NCBI GenBank assembly: GCA_043721855.1
Contig: JAYSPY010000073.1
Coordinates: 1-13,643 of the forward strand
Reading direction: 5' to 3'
DNA length: 13,643 bases
From: JACMNW01 sp043721855
Lineage (GTDB): Bacteria > Pseudomonadota > Alphaproteobacteria > Rhodobacterales > Rhodobacteraceae
Part shown: positions 7,699-13,643 of the stretch, piece by piece
Numbering within the stretch: position 1 is the stretch's first letter
Layout: each line of letters opens with the position of its first letter
Notes under the pieces: model-generated
Database searches by the model: none
What the model was told of the DNA's origin: nothing
Seen by the model: the letters and a program-made list of their open reading frames with translations, nothing else
Position numbers and translations under genes: made by a program

Positions 7699-7736
7699 AA
7701 TACTCACACCTGCCCCCCTCTCGTCAACCCCCCTCT
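7699..7736 (-). promoter_or_regulatory. Candidate smoE promoter with G-rich direct repeats
   Basis: On the minus strand TTGACG (7722-7727) resembles a -35 element. AGTATT (7699-7704), 17 bases further on, is a weak -10 with three of six consensus bases. The -35-like hexamer is exactly enclosed by two perfect copies of AGAGGGGGG (7728-7736 and 7713-7721), with a 15-base period. This suggests an internal promoter giving extra smoE transcription, perhaps with a regulator contacting the repeats. The poor -10 keeps the confidence low. Confidence 0.35.
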
Positions 7737-7763
7737 TCCGCTGCACCTGCGAAAGAAAGGGCG

Positions 7764-8720
7764 TCAGGTCGTGGCTAAAATGGCGGTTGCTGTATCCTCA
7801 TCGGTCACCAGACCGTTGATAATTCGCCCCGTCAGCGCCGCGCGGATGGCGCGCACCTTGCTGGCACCGGCGGCGATTCCGATCACGGTTTGCGCAGGCC
7901 CCGGTTCAACTCGCACACCGCCCACCAACGCGTTTCGCGGGCTGTCCATGTATTGGCCCTGATCGTCGTAAACCCAACTTGCAATCTCGCCTGCAGCGCC
8001 TTGCCCCTGTAAATCATTAAGAATGTCGCGCGTAACAAAGCCGTCCAGCGCCAGTGGCGCATCGGGCCCCATCTGGCCTACACCCACAAAGGTCACATCG
8101 GCGCGCTGAGCCATTGCGTAAACCGCCTGCACCGGGCGCAGATGCATAAAGAAATTGCGTTCCTCGGGCGTGTCGGAAATTACCGGCACCGGCATTGGAT
8201 AATAGGGCGCGTTCAGTTTTTCTGCGATGCGGCTAATCACATCATAAAGCGTGGCTGATCCGTCCGGTGCAATGTTGCCAAGCAGCGAGACAATGCGGTG
8301 CTGGCGCGCATCGGGGGGCGAAAACTGCTCCGCCATCGCCCGCAACGCCCGCCCGGTGCCAAAGGCAATCACCAGTGATTCGGACATCCGCAAAAACCGC
8401 TCCAGTTCCGCGGCGGCCGACGGCGCGATGGACAGAACCGGGTCCACCCCCACCCCCATGCTGGGGGCTACCCGGCACCGGGTCAGCGCAAACCGGTCCG
8501 TCAACCGCGCCTCCAGATCAAGACATGTGCCGATCCGGTGGTTCAGGCGCACATGGATCAAGCCTGCCGACATGGCCTTTGACACCAGACGCTGCGCGCG
8601 TTGCCGGCTAACGCCAAGGTCGGCGGCAATCTGATCCTGGGTTTTGCCCCCCACATAATACAGCCATCCCGCCCGCGCGGCATCGTCCAGTTGCGTGGGT
8701 TCGGGGTCGATACGGTTCAT
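7764..8720 (-). CDS. SorC/DeoR-type sugar-binding transcriptional regulator
   Basis: A 318-residue cytoplasmic regulator of the SorC family. The N-terminal helix-turn-helix is at about residues 24-53 (GKTQDQIAADLGVSRQRAQRLVSKAM). The rest is the sugar-binding domain related to glucosamine-phosphate isomerase folds, with GTGR (121-124), GVGQMGPDAP (213-222), AAGEIASWVYDDQG (242-255) and the family end GIAAGASKVRAIRAALTGRIINGLVTDEDTA (281-311). The frame remains open up to 8849, but the ATG at 8720 overlaps the HAD gene stop as ATGA, has GAGG five bases upstream and begins a normal family N-terminus. Its place inside the polyol cluster makes it the probable regulator of smoEFGKS-mtlK and of its own transcript. 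Whether it activates or represses, and whether the effector is a phosphorylated sugar, cannot be read from the sequence. Confidence 0.92.
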   Translation of the reverse strand: MNRIDPEPTQLDDAARAGWLYYVGGKTQDQIAADLGVSRQRAQRLVSKAMSAGLIHVRLNHRIGTCLDLEARLTDRFALTRCRVAPSMGVGVDPVLSIAPSAAAELERFLRMSESLVIAFGTGRALRAMAEQFSPPDARQHRIVSLLGNIAPDGSATLYDVISRIAEKLNAPYYPMPVPVISDTPEERNFFMHLRPVQAVYAMAQRADVTFVGVGQMGPDAPLALDGFVTRDILNDLQGQGAAGEIASWVYDDQGQYMDSPRNALVGGVRVEPGPAQTVIGIAAGASKVRAIRAALTGRIINGLVTDEDTATAILATT

Positions 8721-9391
8721 TGCGGCCTCAACAGTTGCGGTGCGATGGTGAAGAAATCGGCAAAGGATGTAAACTGCCTGTCGGGCGTGGCATCGTCCGG
8801 GTGCACCAGCGTCCGCCCTGCCAGATGGCTGCCCCCGGCAAAGCGCCAAACCTGCATCTGTGCGGCACGCGCGGCCCGGATGCCGTTCAGACTGTCTTCA
8901 ATCACCAGACAGCGGGCCGGATCAGCCACGCCCATCTGGTGCATGGCGTGCAAAAACAAATCCGGTGCCGGTTTGCCGCGCTCCACCATGGTTGATGTAA
9001 ACAGCCGTGGCCCCGTCAACGCCTGCAACCCCACCAGCCGAAGCGACATTTCTGCCCGCCGCGGGCTGCTGGATGTGGCCACGCAAAAAGGCAGATCAAG
9101 CCGCGCCAACACATCTTTTACATGCGGCGTGATCCGCAATTCGGATTGAAACGCTGCCATCAGCCGTTCCCGGTATTGGTCTTCAAATTCCGGCGGCAGG
9201 TTCAGACCGAACTCCGTCCTGATTTGCTTCATCACAGTCGGATAAGACCGCCCCAGAAAATGCGTCGCAACATAGTCAAGGTTGATCGTGACACCAAGTT
9301 TAGAAAGTTCTTCCACCAACATCTTTGCGCTGATGATCTCGCTGTCGATCAGCACACCGTCGCAGTCAAAGATCACAAGGTCAAAAGGCAC
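8717..9391 (-). CDS. HAD-superfamily phosphatase (beta-phosphoglucomutase-like)
   Basis: A 224-residue HAD hydrolase of subfamily IA. Motif I is FDCDGVLIDSE (8-18), with nucleophile Asp9 and acid/base Asp11. Motif II is ATSSS (105-109), motif III is Lys140 in GKPAPDLF, and motif IV is VIEDSLNGI (163-171) with Glu165 and Asp166. The alpha-helical cap sits between motifs I and II. Such enzymes usually remove phosphate from a sugar or polyol phosphate, and some are mutases. The start is a GTG at 9391, with GGAG nine bases upstream and no closer ATG. The stop overlaps the SorC regulator start, so the two are co-translated. As first gene of the polyol cluster it may clear a phosphorylated polyol or ketose, or adjust the regulator's effector level; this is inference from position. 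Confidence 0.88.
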   Translation of the reverse strand: MPFDLVIFDCDGVLIDSEIISAKMLVEELSKLGVTINLDYVATHFLGRSYPTVMKQIRTEFGLNLPPEFEDQYRERLMAAFQSELRITPHVKDVLARLDLPFCVATSSSPRRAEMSLRLVGLQALTGPRLFTSTMVERGKPAPDLFLHAMHQMGVADPARCLVIEDSLNGIRAARAAQMQVWRFAGGSHLAGRTLVHPDDATPDRQFTSFADFFTIAPQLLRPQ

Positions 9392-9539
9392 GATGGTCGG
9401 CTCCGGTCAGGGGTATTGAACGACACTGATCCAAAGCAGTGCCGCATGACAAGGGGTATGGCTGGCAACATGTCAAAGCCATTGCACCCGCACCATCGCA
9501 TTGGTAACCAGACCTGATCGATATGTGAAAGTCATAACC
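9392..9539. promoter_or_regulatory. Divergent intergenic region between the HAD gene and lldD
   Basis: These 148 bases separate the start of the minus-strand polyol cluster from the plus-strand hydroxy-acid dehydrogenase and must hold at least one promoter for each. On the minus strand TTGACA (9471-9476) is a perfect -35 hexamer, but nothing close to TATAAT lies 16-18 bases further on. On the plus strand TTGCAC (9482-9487) with TAACCA 17 bases later is weak. Two near-identical octamers, CATGACAA (9445-9452) and CATGTCAA (9469-9476), are 24 bases apart and the second overlaps the -35 hexamer, so they are candidate regulator sites. The assignment as a regulatory region rests mainly on gene orientation. 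Confidence 0.45.
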
Positions 9540-10703
9540 ATGCCCGTGATCACCTGCATTGACGATCTCAAGCGCTTGCACAAACGTCGTGTGCCGAAGA
9601 TGTTCTACGATTACGCTGAAAGTGGCAGCTACACCGAACAAACCTTTCGCGATAACAGCGCCGATTTTTCCAAGCTGCGCCTGCGCCAGAAAGTGGCGGT
9701 TGATATGTCGGGCCGCAGCACGAAGACCACCATGATCGGGCAATCCGTGGCGATGCCCGTGGCCCTTGCCCCGGTGGGCATGACCGGCATGCAATGCGCC
9801 GACGGCGAGATCAAAGCCGCCCGCGCGGCTGAGAAATTCGGCGTGCCCTTCACCCTGTCCACCATGTCGATCTGTTCGATCGAAGATATTGCCGAACACA
9901 CCACAGCGCCGTTCTGGTTTCAGCTTTACGTCATGCGGGATGAGGATTTCGTGGCTGGAATGATCGAGCGGGCGAGACGGGCGAAATGTTCCGCCCTTGT
10001 GGTGACGCTAGATCTGCAAATCCTTGGGCAGCGCCATAAAGACATCAAGAACGATCTGACCGCCCCGCCCCGTCTGACCGTGAAAAACCTGATCAACATC
10101 GCCACAAAACCGCAATGGGCGCTTGGCATGCTGGGCACAAAACGGCGCACCTTTCGCAACATAGTCGGCCACGCCAAAGATGTGGGCAACCTGAGCGCAC
10201 TGCATTCCTGGACAGCCGAACAGTTTGATCAGCACTTGGATTGGGACAAAATTCGCAAGATCAAAGACGCATGGGGCGGCAAGCTGATCCTCAAAGGCAT
10301 CCTTGATCCCGATGATGCCCGCCGTGCCGCCGATTTTGGCGCCGACGCCATCATCGTCTCCAACCACGGCGGTCGGCAACTGGACGGGGCGGTGTCAGCC
10401 ATCCGCATGCTACCGTCCATCGTGCGCGCCGTGGGTGATAGGGTCGAGGTGCATATGGACAGTGGCATCCGTTCTGGCCAGGACGTGCTGAAAGCCTTGG
10501 CGCTGGGGGCCAAATCCACCTATATCGGGCGATCCTTCATCTATGGCCTTGGGGCCATGGGCGAGGCGGGCGTGACAAAGGCGCTAGAGGTGATCCACAA
10601 GGAACTTGATATCACCATGGCTCTGTGCGGCGAGCGGGATGTGCAGGCACTGGGCCGCCATAACCTGCTGATCCCCAAGGATTTCGAAGGTGATTGGGCC
10701 TAA
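9540..10703 (+). CDS. lldD: FMN-dependent alpha-hydroxy-acid dehydrogenase (L-lactate type)
   Basis: A 387-residue TIM-barrel flavoenzyme that oxidises an (S)-2-hydroxy acid to the 2-oxo acid, most likely L-lactate to pyruvate, passing electrons to the respiratory chain or oxygen. Active-site residues are present: FYDYAESGS near the N-terminus (22-30), Tyr130 in FQLY, Asp158 and Arg165 in TLDLQILGQR, Lys252 in LKG, and His276/Arg279 in SNHGGRQLDG. The flavin phosphate site is DSGIRSGQDVLKALALGAK, and the C-terminus contains YIGRSFIYGLGAMGEAGV. The frame is open back to a TTG at 9501, but the ATG at 9540 gives the typical start MPVITCIDDLKRLHKRRVP; the ribosome binding site there is weak. TLDLQILGQR differs from the more common TVDTP-x-LGRR, so the substrate is less certain. 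It is divergent from the polyol cluster and its stop overlaps that of the MFS gene. Confidence 0.88.
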   Translation: MPVITCIDDLKRLHKRRVPKMFYDYAESGSYTEQTFRDNSADFSKLRLRQKVAVDMSGRSTKTTMIGQSVAMPVALAPVGMTGMQCADGEIKAARAAEKFGVPFTLSTMSICSIEDIAEHTTAPFWFQLYVMRDEDFVAGMIERARRAKCSALVVTLDLQILGQRHKDIKNDLTAPPRLTVKNLINIATKPQWALGMLGTKRRTFRNIVGHAKDVGNLSALHSWTAEQFDQHLDWDKIRKIKDAWGGKLILKGILDPDDARRAADFGADAIIVSNHGGRQLDGAVSAIRMLPSIVRAVGDRVEVHMDSGIRSGQDVLKALALGAKSTYIGRSFIYGLGAMGEAGVTKALEVIHKELDITMALCGERDVQALGRHNLLIPKDFEGDWA

Positions 10704-11851
10704 GCGGCTTTGGCTGCCCGCGCCATCACAAAGCTTAGGCCAAGCACTGTCAACAGCATCAAGGCCGCAAAGACAAAAGCCATGCGCAGCCCAAAACTGC
10801 CCGCAATAAATCCCAGCATGGGTGGGCCGAAGAAATAGCCGAAATAGCCCCAAAGCGTGGCGCGGGCAACGGCACGGGCGCGGGCCTCGGGTGCGGCAAG
10901 GCGGCCCACCAATGAAAAGGCCGTGGGGGCGATGACAGATGAACCCACGCCCATCACGATAAACCCCGCATAGGCCATCGCCGGGCTGGTCGCCAAGGCG
11001 GCGCCAAGCGCACCCATGCTGGCAATCAGCGCACCGCCACAGAGCAGCCGAAAAGCATCAACGCGCGACGCAAATCCCTGCCCCACCAACCGCGCAAACC
11101 CCATGGTAAGCGCAAGCGCCGCTGGCCCCATAGCACCCTGCGCCGGCGATCCGCCCAGCGTTTTTTCGATATGCAGCGCAGACCAGTTTTCCGCCGCATT
11201 TTCAGTCAGAAACGCTATCAAAACAATGCCACCACCAATCAAAGGCACAAAGCCAAGATGTCGGGCTGTGCCATCCTTGGGCCGCAACAGACCACTGATC
11301 CGGCCGTCTTTTTCCCAAGTCAGCACGGCAAAAATCATCGCCACGCAGGCCAATGTGCCCATCACCCACCCCGGTGGCCATCCAGCCGTGCGCAAACCCC
11401 CGGTTGCGATCGCCGCCCCGGCATAACCAAAGGAATAGGCGGCATGGCACAGGTTCATCAAATGCAGCCCGCGGTCATTCTCCAGCGTAGCAACCCTTGC
11501 GTTCATCAACACATCTGTCAGCCCTGTCGCCGCACCACAGCCCATCATCGCCAGCGCAAACAGCCAAAGTGCTGTCATTTGCCCCGGCACCACAAACGCC
11601 GCAGCCATCGCTATACTGGCCACCGGCAGCGCCAATCCTCCCAGCGCCGCACCAATGCGCGGGGCCAAAAGCATCGCGCAAACCGCAGCAATCGGCGTGA
11701 ACAATATCAACAGTCCAAGCAGCACCTCATCAACGCCCAACATGGTTTTTATATCAGGAAGCACGGCCGCGAACGTGCCCCAGACCACGCCCATGGCCGC
11801 AAACGCCGCAAGGGCCGGGCGCGCTATGCGCAGGGTTGAAATAACGGTCAT
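10700..11851 (-). CDS. MFS transporter, YbjJ-like
   Basis: A 383-residue inner-membrane protein with about twelve hydrophobic segments, of the major facilitator superfamily. Similarity to the YbjJ/FucP-like branch is suggested by WGTFAAVLPDIKTMLG near residues 24-39, GLTDVLMNARVATLE followed by LMNLCHAAYSFGYAGAA, and ENAAENWSALHIE in the second half. The substrate is unknown; relatives are annotated as sugar or drug-type exporters without firm evidence. The frame allows a GTG at 11854, but the ATG at 11851 has GGAG seven bases upstream and is preferred. Its TAG stop (10700-10702) overlaps the lldD TAA by the shared bases CTAA, so the two genes converge without a terminator. Upstream it diverges from rplY. 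There is no evident link to polyol use. Confidence 0.88.
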   Translation of the reverse strand: MTVISTLRIARPALAAFAAMGVVWGTFAAVLPDIKTMLGVDEVLLGLLILFTPIAAVCAMLLAPRIGAALGGLALPVASIAMAAAFVVPGQMTALWLFALAMMGCGAATGLTDVLMNARVATLENDRGLHLMNLCHAAYSFGYAGAAIATGGLRTAGWPPGWVMGTLACVAMIFAVLTWEKDGRISGLLRPKDGTARHLGFVPLIGGGIVLIAFLTENAAENWSALHIEKTLGGSPAQGAMGPAALALTMGFARLVGQGFASRVDAFRLLCGGALIASMGALGAALATSPAMAYAGFIVMGVGSSVIAPTAFSLVGRLAAPEARARAVARATLWGYFGYFFGPPMLGFIAGSFGLRMAFVFAALMLLTVLGLSFVMARAAKAA

Positions 11852-12070
11852 CACGCTTCTCCGGTACAGGTCGCACAGCTAGCCTTGCCACCTCAGGCTG
11901 GCTATTCCCATGCCGACCTTGCAAAGCCGAAAACCGCCGCAGGCACCGAAATGCCGCCATTGCACCGAAACACGCGTTTTTCCCTTCCCAACCCCGCGAT
12001 TCCCCGCTACTGCCCCCAAATCGCGTCGCACACCCTTGGAGGGCGGCGGATTTATATATGGAGAACCTCA
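11852..12070. promoter_or_regulatory. Divergent intergenic region between the MFS gene and rplY
   Basis: These 219 bases separate a minus-strand MFS gene from plus-strand rplY and must contain promoters for both. An AT-rich TTTATATATGG (12050-12060) lies just before the rplY ribosome binding site GGAG (12060-12063). It is too close to the start codon to be a normal -10 unless the leader is very short. TTGCAC occurs at about 11959-11964 without a good partner. The reading frame of rplY is open across much of this region, but the translated sequence does not look like protein of this family. No hairpin or riboswitch was recognised. Confidence 0.4.
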
Positions 12071-12676
12071 ATGGCTGGTGAAATCCCTGATTTTCACGCC
12101 GAGGTACGGATGGGGACAGGCAAGGGGGCCGCTCGTCTAGCTCGTCGTGAGGGCAACGTACCCGGAATCGTTTATGGTGGCGGTCAAGATCCCGTTGCGA
12201 TCAACATCAACTACAATGCGCTTTTCAAGCGTCTGAAGCAGGGCCGTTTCCTGTCGACTTTGTTTAACCTGAAAGTCACCGGCCAAGACGACGTGCGCGT
12301 CATCTGCCGTGGCGTGCAGCGCGATGTCGTCAAGGACTCACCCACGCATGTCGATTTCATGCGCCTGCGCCGCACAAGCCGCGTCGATCTTTTCATCCAC
12401 GTGACCTTCATCAACCACGAAGCGTCGCCGGGTCTGAAGCGTGGCGGTACTCTGACCGTGGTGCGCCCAGAGGTGGACCTGAACGTGCTGGCAGGCGACA
12501 TTCCGGATCATATCACCGTTGATCTGACCGGGCTGAATGTGGGCGACGTGATCCACATCAATGACGTTGTGTTGCCGGAAGGCGTGAAGCCTACCATCGA
12601 CCGTAATTTCGTCATTGCGAACATCTCGGCGCCGTCAGGCCTGCGGTCGACCGATAACGAAGGCGACGCTGAATAA
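12071..12676 (+). CDS. rplY: 50S ribosomal protein L25/general stress protein Ctc
   Basis: A 201-residue ribosomal protein of the long L25/TL5/Ctc form, which binds 5S rRNA in the large subunit. The N-terminal L25 domain (about 5-98) includes GKGAARLARREGNVPGIVYG (17-36), and PTHVDFMRL (91-99) marks its end. The C-terminal TL5-type beta domain (about 102-188) contains DLFIHVTFINHEASPGLKRGG, then PDHITVDLTGLNVGDVIHIND and a final ISAPSG. The short acidic tail is normal. An ATG at 11885 is in frame, but the ATG at 12071 has GGAGAA seven bases upstream and begins MAGEIPDFHAEVR, as expected for alphaproteobacteria. It is followed by a strong terminator and then pth, a common gene pair in this group and in many other bacteria. 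Confidence 0.96.
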   Translation: MAGEIPDFHAEVRMGTGKGAARLARREGNVPGIVYGGGQDPVAININYNALFKRLKQGRFLSTLFNLKVTGQDDVRVICRGVQRDVVKDSPTHVDFMRLRRTSRVDLFIHVTFINHEASPGLKRGGTLTVVRPEVDLNVLAGDIPDHITVDLTGLNVGDVIHINDVVLPEGVKPTIDRNFVIANISAPSGLRSTDNEGDAE

Positions 12677-12695
12677 TCTGCGCCTGACTTATTTC

Positions 12696-12729
12696 AAAAC
12701 GCGCAGGGGCCTCGCCCTTGCGCGTTTTT
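12696..12729 (+). terminator. Intrinsic terminator of rplY
   Basis: AAAACGCGCAGGGGC (12696-12710) pairs with GCCCTTGCGCGTTTT (12714-12728) as a 15-bp stem with one G.T pair and a three-base CTC loop. The run of Ts continues to 12729. It starts 19 bases after the rplY stop codon. It is the clearest intrinsic terminator in the window; the A-run on the left arm would let it also work on the other strand. It implies that pth has its own promoter in about 12730-12800 or depends on read-through. Confidence 0.9.
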
Positions 12730-12810
12730 CATTGCACAGGTGCGGCTTGTGCGACCCGTTATCAGGCCCTAAGTTGGGCGAAACCTCACATCCCCAGACC
12801 GGAGCCATTC

Positions 12811-13512
12811 GTGAAACTGTTTGTTGGCCTTGGCAATCCGGGTGCGGCCTATGCGGGTAATAGGCATAATATCGGGTTCATGGCGGTAGACCGGATTGCC
12901 GCCGACCACGGCTTTGGGCCATGGAAAAAGGCGTTCAAGGGGCTGGTTGCTGATGGCCGATTGGGCGATGTGCGGGTGCTGCTGCTAAAGCCCGAAACTT
13001 TCATGAATCTGTCTGGCCAATCCGTGCAAGCGGCCATGGCATTTCACAAAATCCTGCCCACCGATATGGTGGTGTTCCATGACGAATTGGACCTTGCCCC
13101 CGGCAAACTGCGCAGCAAAATGGCAGGTGGTCATGCCGGCCACAACGGCCTGCGCTCGATCCACGCCCACATAGGCGAGGAATATGGGCGTGTGCGTCTG
13201 GGCATCGGCCATCCGGGGCACAAGGATGCCGTGGCAGATTACGTGCTGCACGATTTCGCCAAGGCCGATGCAGATTGGCTGGAGGGTCTGTTGCACGGCA
13301 TATCCGACGGGGCCACACTGCTGGCTGCAGGCGAAGATGCGAAATTTCTGAACCGGGTCGCCCTACGGATGTCACCGCCGCGTGAAGTGGCGGGCACCAG
13401 ACCGCGCCAAGTGGACCCCGCCACGCCAAAGCCCAAAAAGCCAGACCCAGAAACCCCGACACCCCCCGATGATCGCAGCCTGCTGCAGCGGCTTGCCGAC
13501 AAGTTCTCCTGA
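12811..13512 (+). CDS. pth: Peptidyl-tRNA hydrolase
   Basis: A 233-residue cytosolic enzyme that frees tRNA from peptidyl-tRNA released by stalled ribosomes. The fold and active site match bacterial Pth: FVGLGNPGAAY (4-14) with Asn9, RHNIGF (18-23) with catalytic His19, KPETFMNLSG (60-69) with Asn66, FHDELDLAPGKLR (89-101) with Asp91, and GGHAGHNGLRS (106-116) with Asn112, followed by RLGIGHPG. The start is GTG at 12811 with GGAG six bases upstream. An in-frame ATG at 12718 lies inside the rplY terminator and would add sequence foreign to the family. Compared with the ~194 residues of E. coli Pth there is a C-terminal extension from about residue 188: a Pro/Lys-rich linker, then DDRSLLQRLADKFS, probably a short helix. 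Confidence 0.96.
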   Translation: MKLFVGLGNPGAAYAGNRHNIGFMAVDRIAADHGFGPWKKAFKGLVADGRLGDVRVLLLKPETFMNLSGQSVQAAMAFHKILPTDMVVFHDELDLAPGKLRSKMAGGHAGHNGLRSIHAHIGEEYGRVRLGIGHPGHKDAVADYVLHDFAKADADWLEGLLHGISDGATLLAAGEDAKFLNRVALRMSPPREVAGTRPRQVDPATPKPKKPDPETPTPPDDRSLLQRLADKFS

Positions 13513-13536
13513 ACCGCCAGCCCCCCAAGATTTTTC

Positions 13537-13550
13537 GAAGATTAATCTTC
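13537..13550. repeat. Perfect 14-bp palindrome between pth and a convergent gene end
   Basis: GAAGATTAATCTTC is a perfect palindrome located 24 bases after the pth stop and just before the stop of the probable convergent gene. On the plus strand a T-run (13531-13535) precedes it; on the minus strand AAAAA follows it. It could fold as a 5-bp stem with a TTAA loop, a weak terminator or bidirectional 3'-end structure, or serve as a protein site. The stem is too short for confident termination. Confidence 0.35.
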
Positions 13551-13556
13551 TCCGCC

Positions 13557-13643
13557 TCATGCCTCTCCCTTGCCCTGCCCGAATACCCCGGTCAGTGCAC
13601 GGCTAATCAGATTGCTGACCTTTGGCTTTGCCAGGCTGACAAA
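13557..13643 (-). CDS. C-terminal end of a probable minus-strand gene (partial)
   Basis: On the minus strand one frame is open from the window edge to a TGA at 13557-13559 and gives 28 residues ending in ALTGVFGQGKGEA. The other two minus frames are closed by stops within the first 45 bases. The gene would converge on pth, leaving 44 bases between the two stops. The fragment has no recognisable motif and is short enough that a chance open frame cannot be excluded. Confidence 0.4.
   Translation of the reverse strand, partial: FVSLAKPKVSNLISRALTGVFGQGKGEA

Noticed and set aside
7651..7746. Upstream ATG extension of smoE
   Set aside because: The added residues would precede the signal peptide, and the strong GGGAGGT site fits the ATG at 7650.
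8721..8849. Upstream extension of the SorC regulator into the HAD gene
   Set aside because: The extension reads as out-of-frame HAD sequence; the ATGA overlap at 8717-8720 with GAGG is the natural start.
7648..9509. CATTGGTAACC present both at the smoE start (7648-7658) and upstream of lldD (9499-9509)
   Set aside because: An 11-base match is expected many times by chance in 13.6 kb, and at smoE it consists of the start codon and ribosome binding site.
11171..11839. Plus-strand open frame (222 codons) opposite the MFS gene
   Set aside because: Composition is extreme in Arg, Gln and His, as expected for the complement of hydrophobic membrane-protein codons; no motif.
11885..12070. N-terminal extension of rplY from an ATG at 11885
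   Set aside because: The sequence is unlike any L25 N-terminus, and GGAGAA sits properly before the ATG at 12071.
1..13643. Mobile element, CRISPR array, tRNA or rRNA
   Set aside because: No transposase or integrase, regular spaced repeats, cloverleaf sequence or rRNA motif was found on either strand.

Overview
The window looks like chromosomal DNA of an alphaproteobacterium, most probably from the Rhodobacteraceae (Roseobacter/Rhodobacter group). The basis is GC-rich coding sequence, GGAG-type ribosome binding sites, tight gene packing with many 4-base start/stop overlaps, and a polyol operon whose sorbitol dehydrogenase strongly resembles, from memory, SmoS of Rhodobacter sphaeroides. No mobile element, tRNA, rRNA or CRISPR array was seen, and no gene-free stretch exceeds 300 bases.

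Left end (1-1208, + strand): the C-terminal tail of an unidentified gene, a RidA-family protein without the usual catalytic arginine, and a RutR-like TetR regulator that overlaps ridA by ATGA. These three probably form one operon for a small-molecule (possibly nitrogen) pathway that starts outside the window.

Centre (1205-9391, - strand): an eight-gene cluster for uptake and oxidation of hexitols such as sorbitol and mannitol. In transcription order it is a HAD phosphatase, a SorC-family sugar-binding regulator, periplasmic binding protein smoE, permeases smoF and smoG, ATPase smoK, sorbitol dehydrogenase smoS and mannitol 2-dehydrogenase mtlK. The ABC importer brings polyols in, and the two dehydrogenases oxidise them to ketoses, mainly fructose. 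The SorC protein probably senses an intermediate and controls the cluster. A hairpin plus T-run between smoE and smoF probably lowers permease expression relative to the binding protein. A second promoter region with an unusual G-rich direct repeat lies before smoE. No sugar kinase is present here.

Right part (9540-13643): an FMN-dependent alpha-hydroxy-acid (L-lactate type) dehydrogenase is divergent from the HAD gene, and a YbjJ-like MFS transporter converges on it with overlapping stop codons. Next come the housekeeping genes rplY (ribosomal protein L25/Ctc), with a very good intrinsic terminator, and pth (peptidyl-tRNA hydrolase). The last 87 bases probably hold the end of a minus-strand gene.

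The central system is a recognisable smo/mtl polyol locus rather than a new system. The points most worth checking are its regulatory architecture, the arginine-less RidA protein, and two convergent gene pairs whose stop codons overlap.
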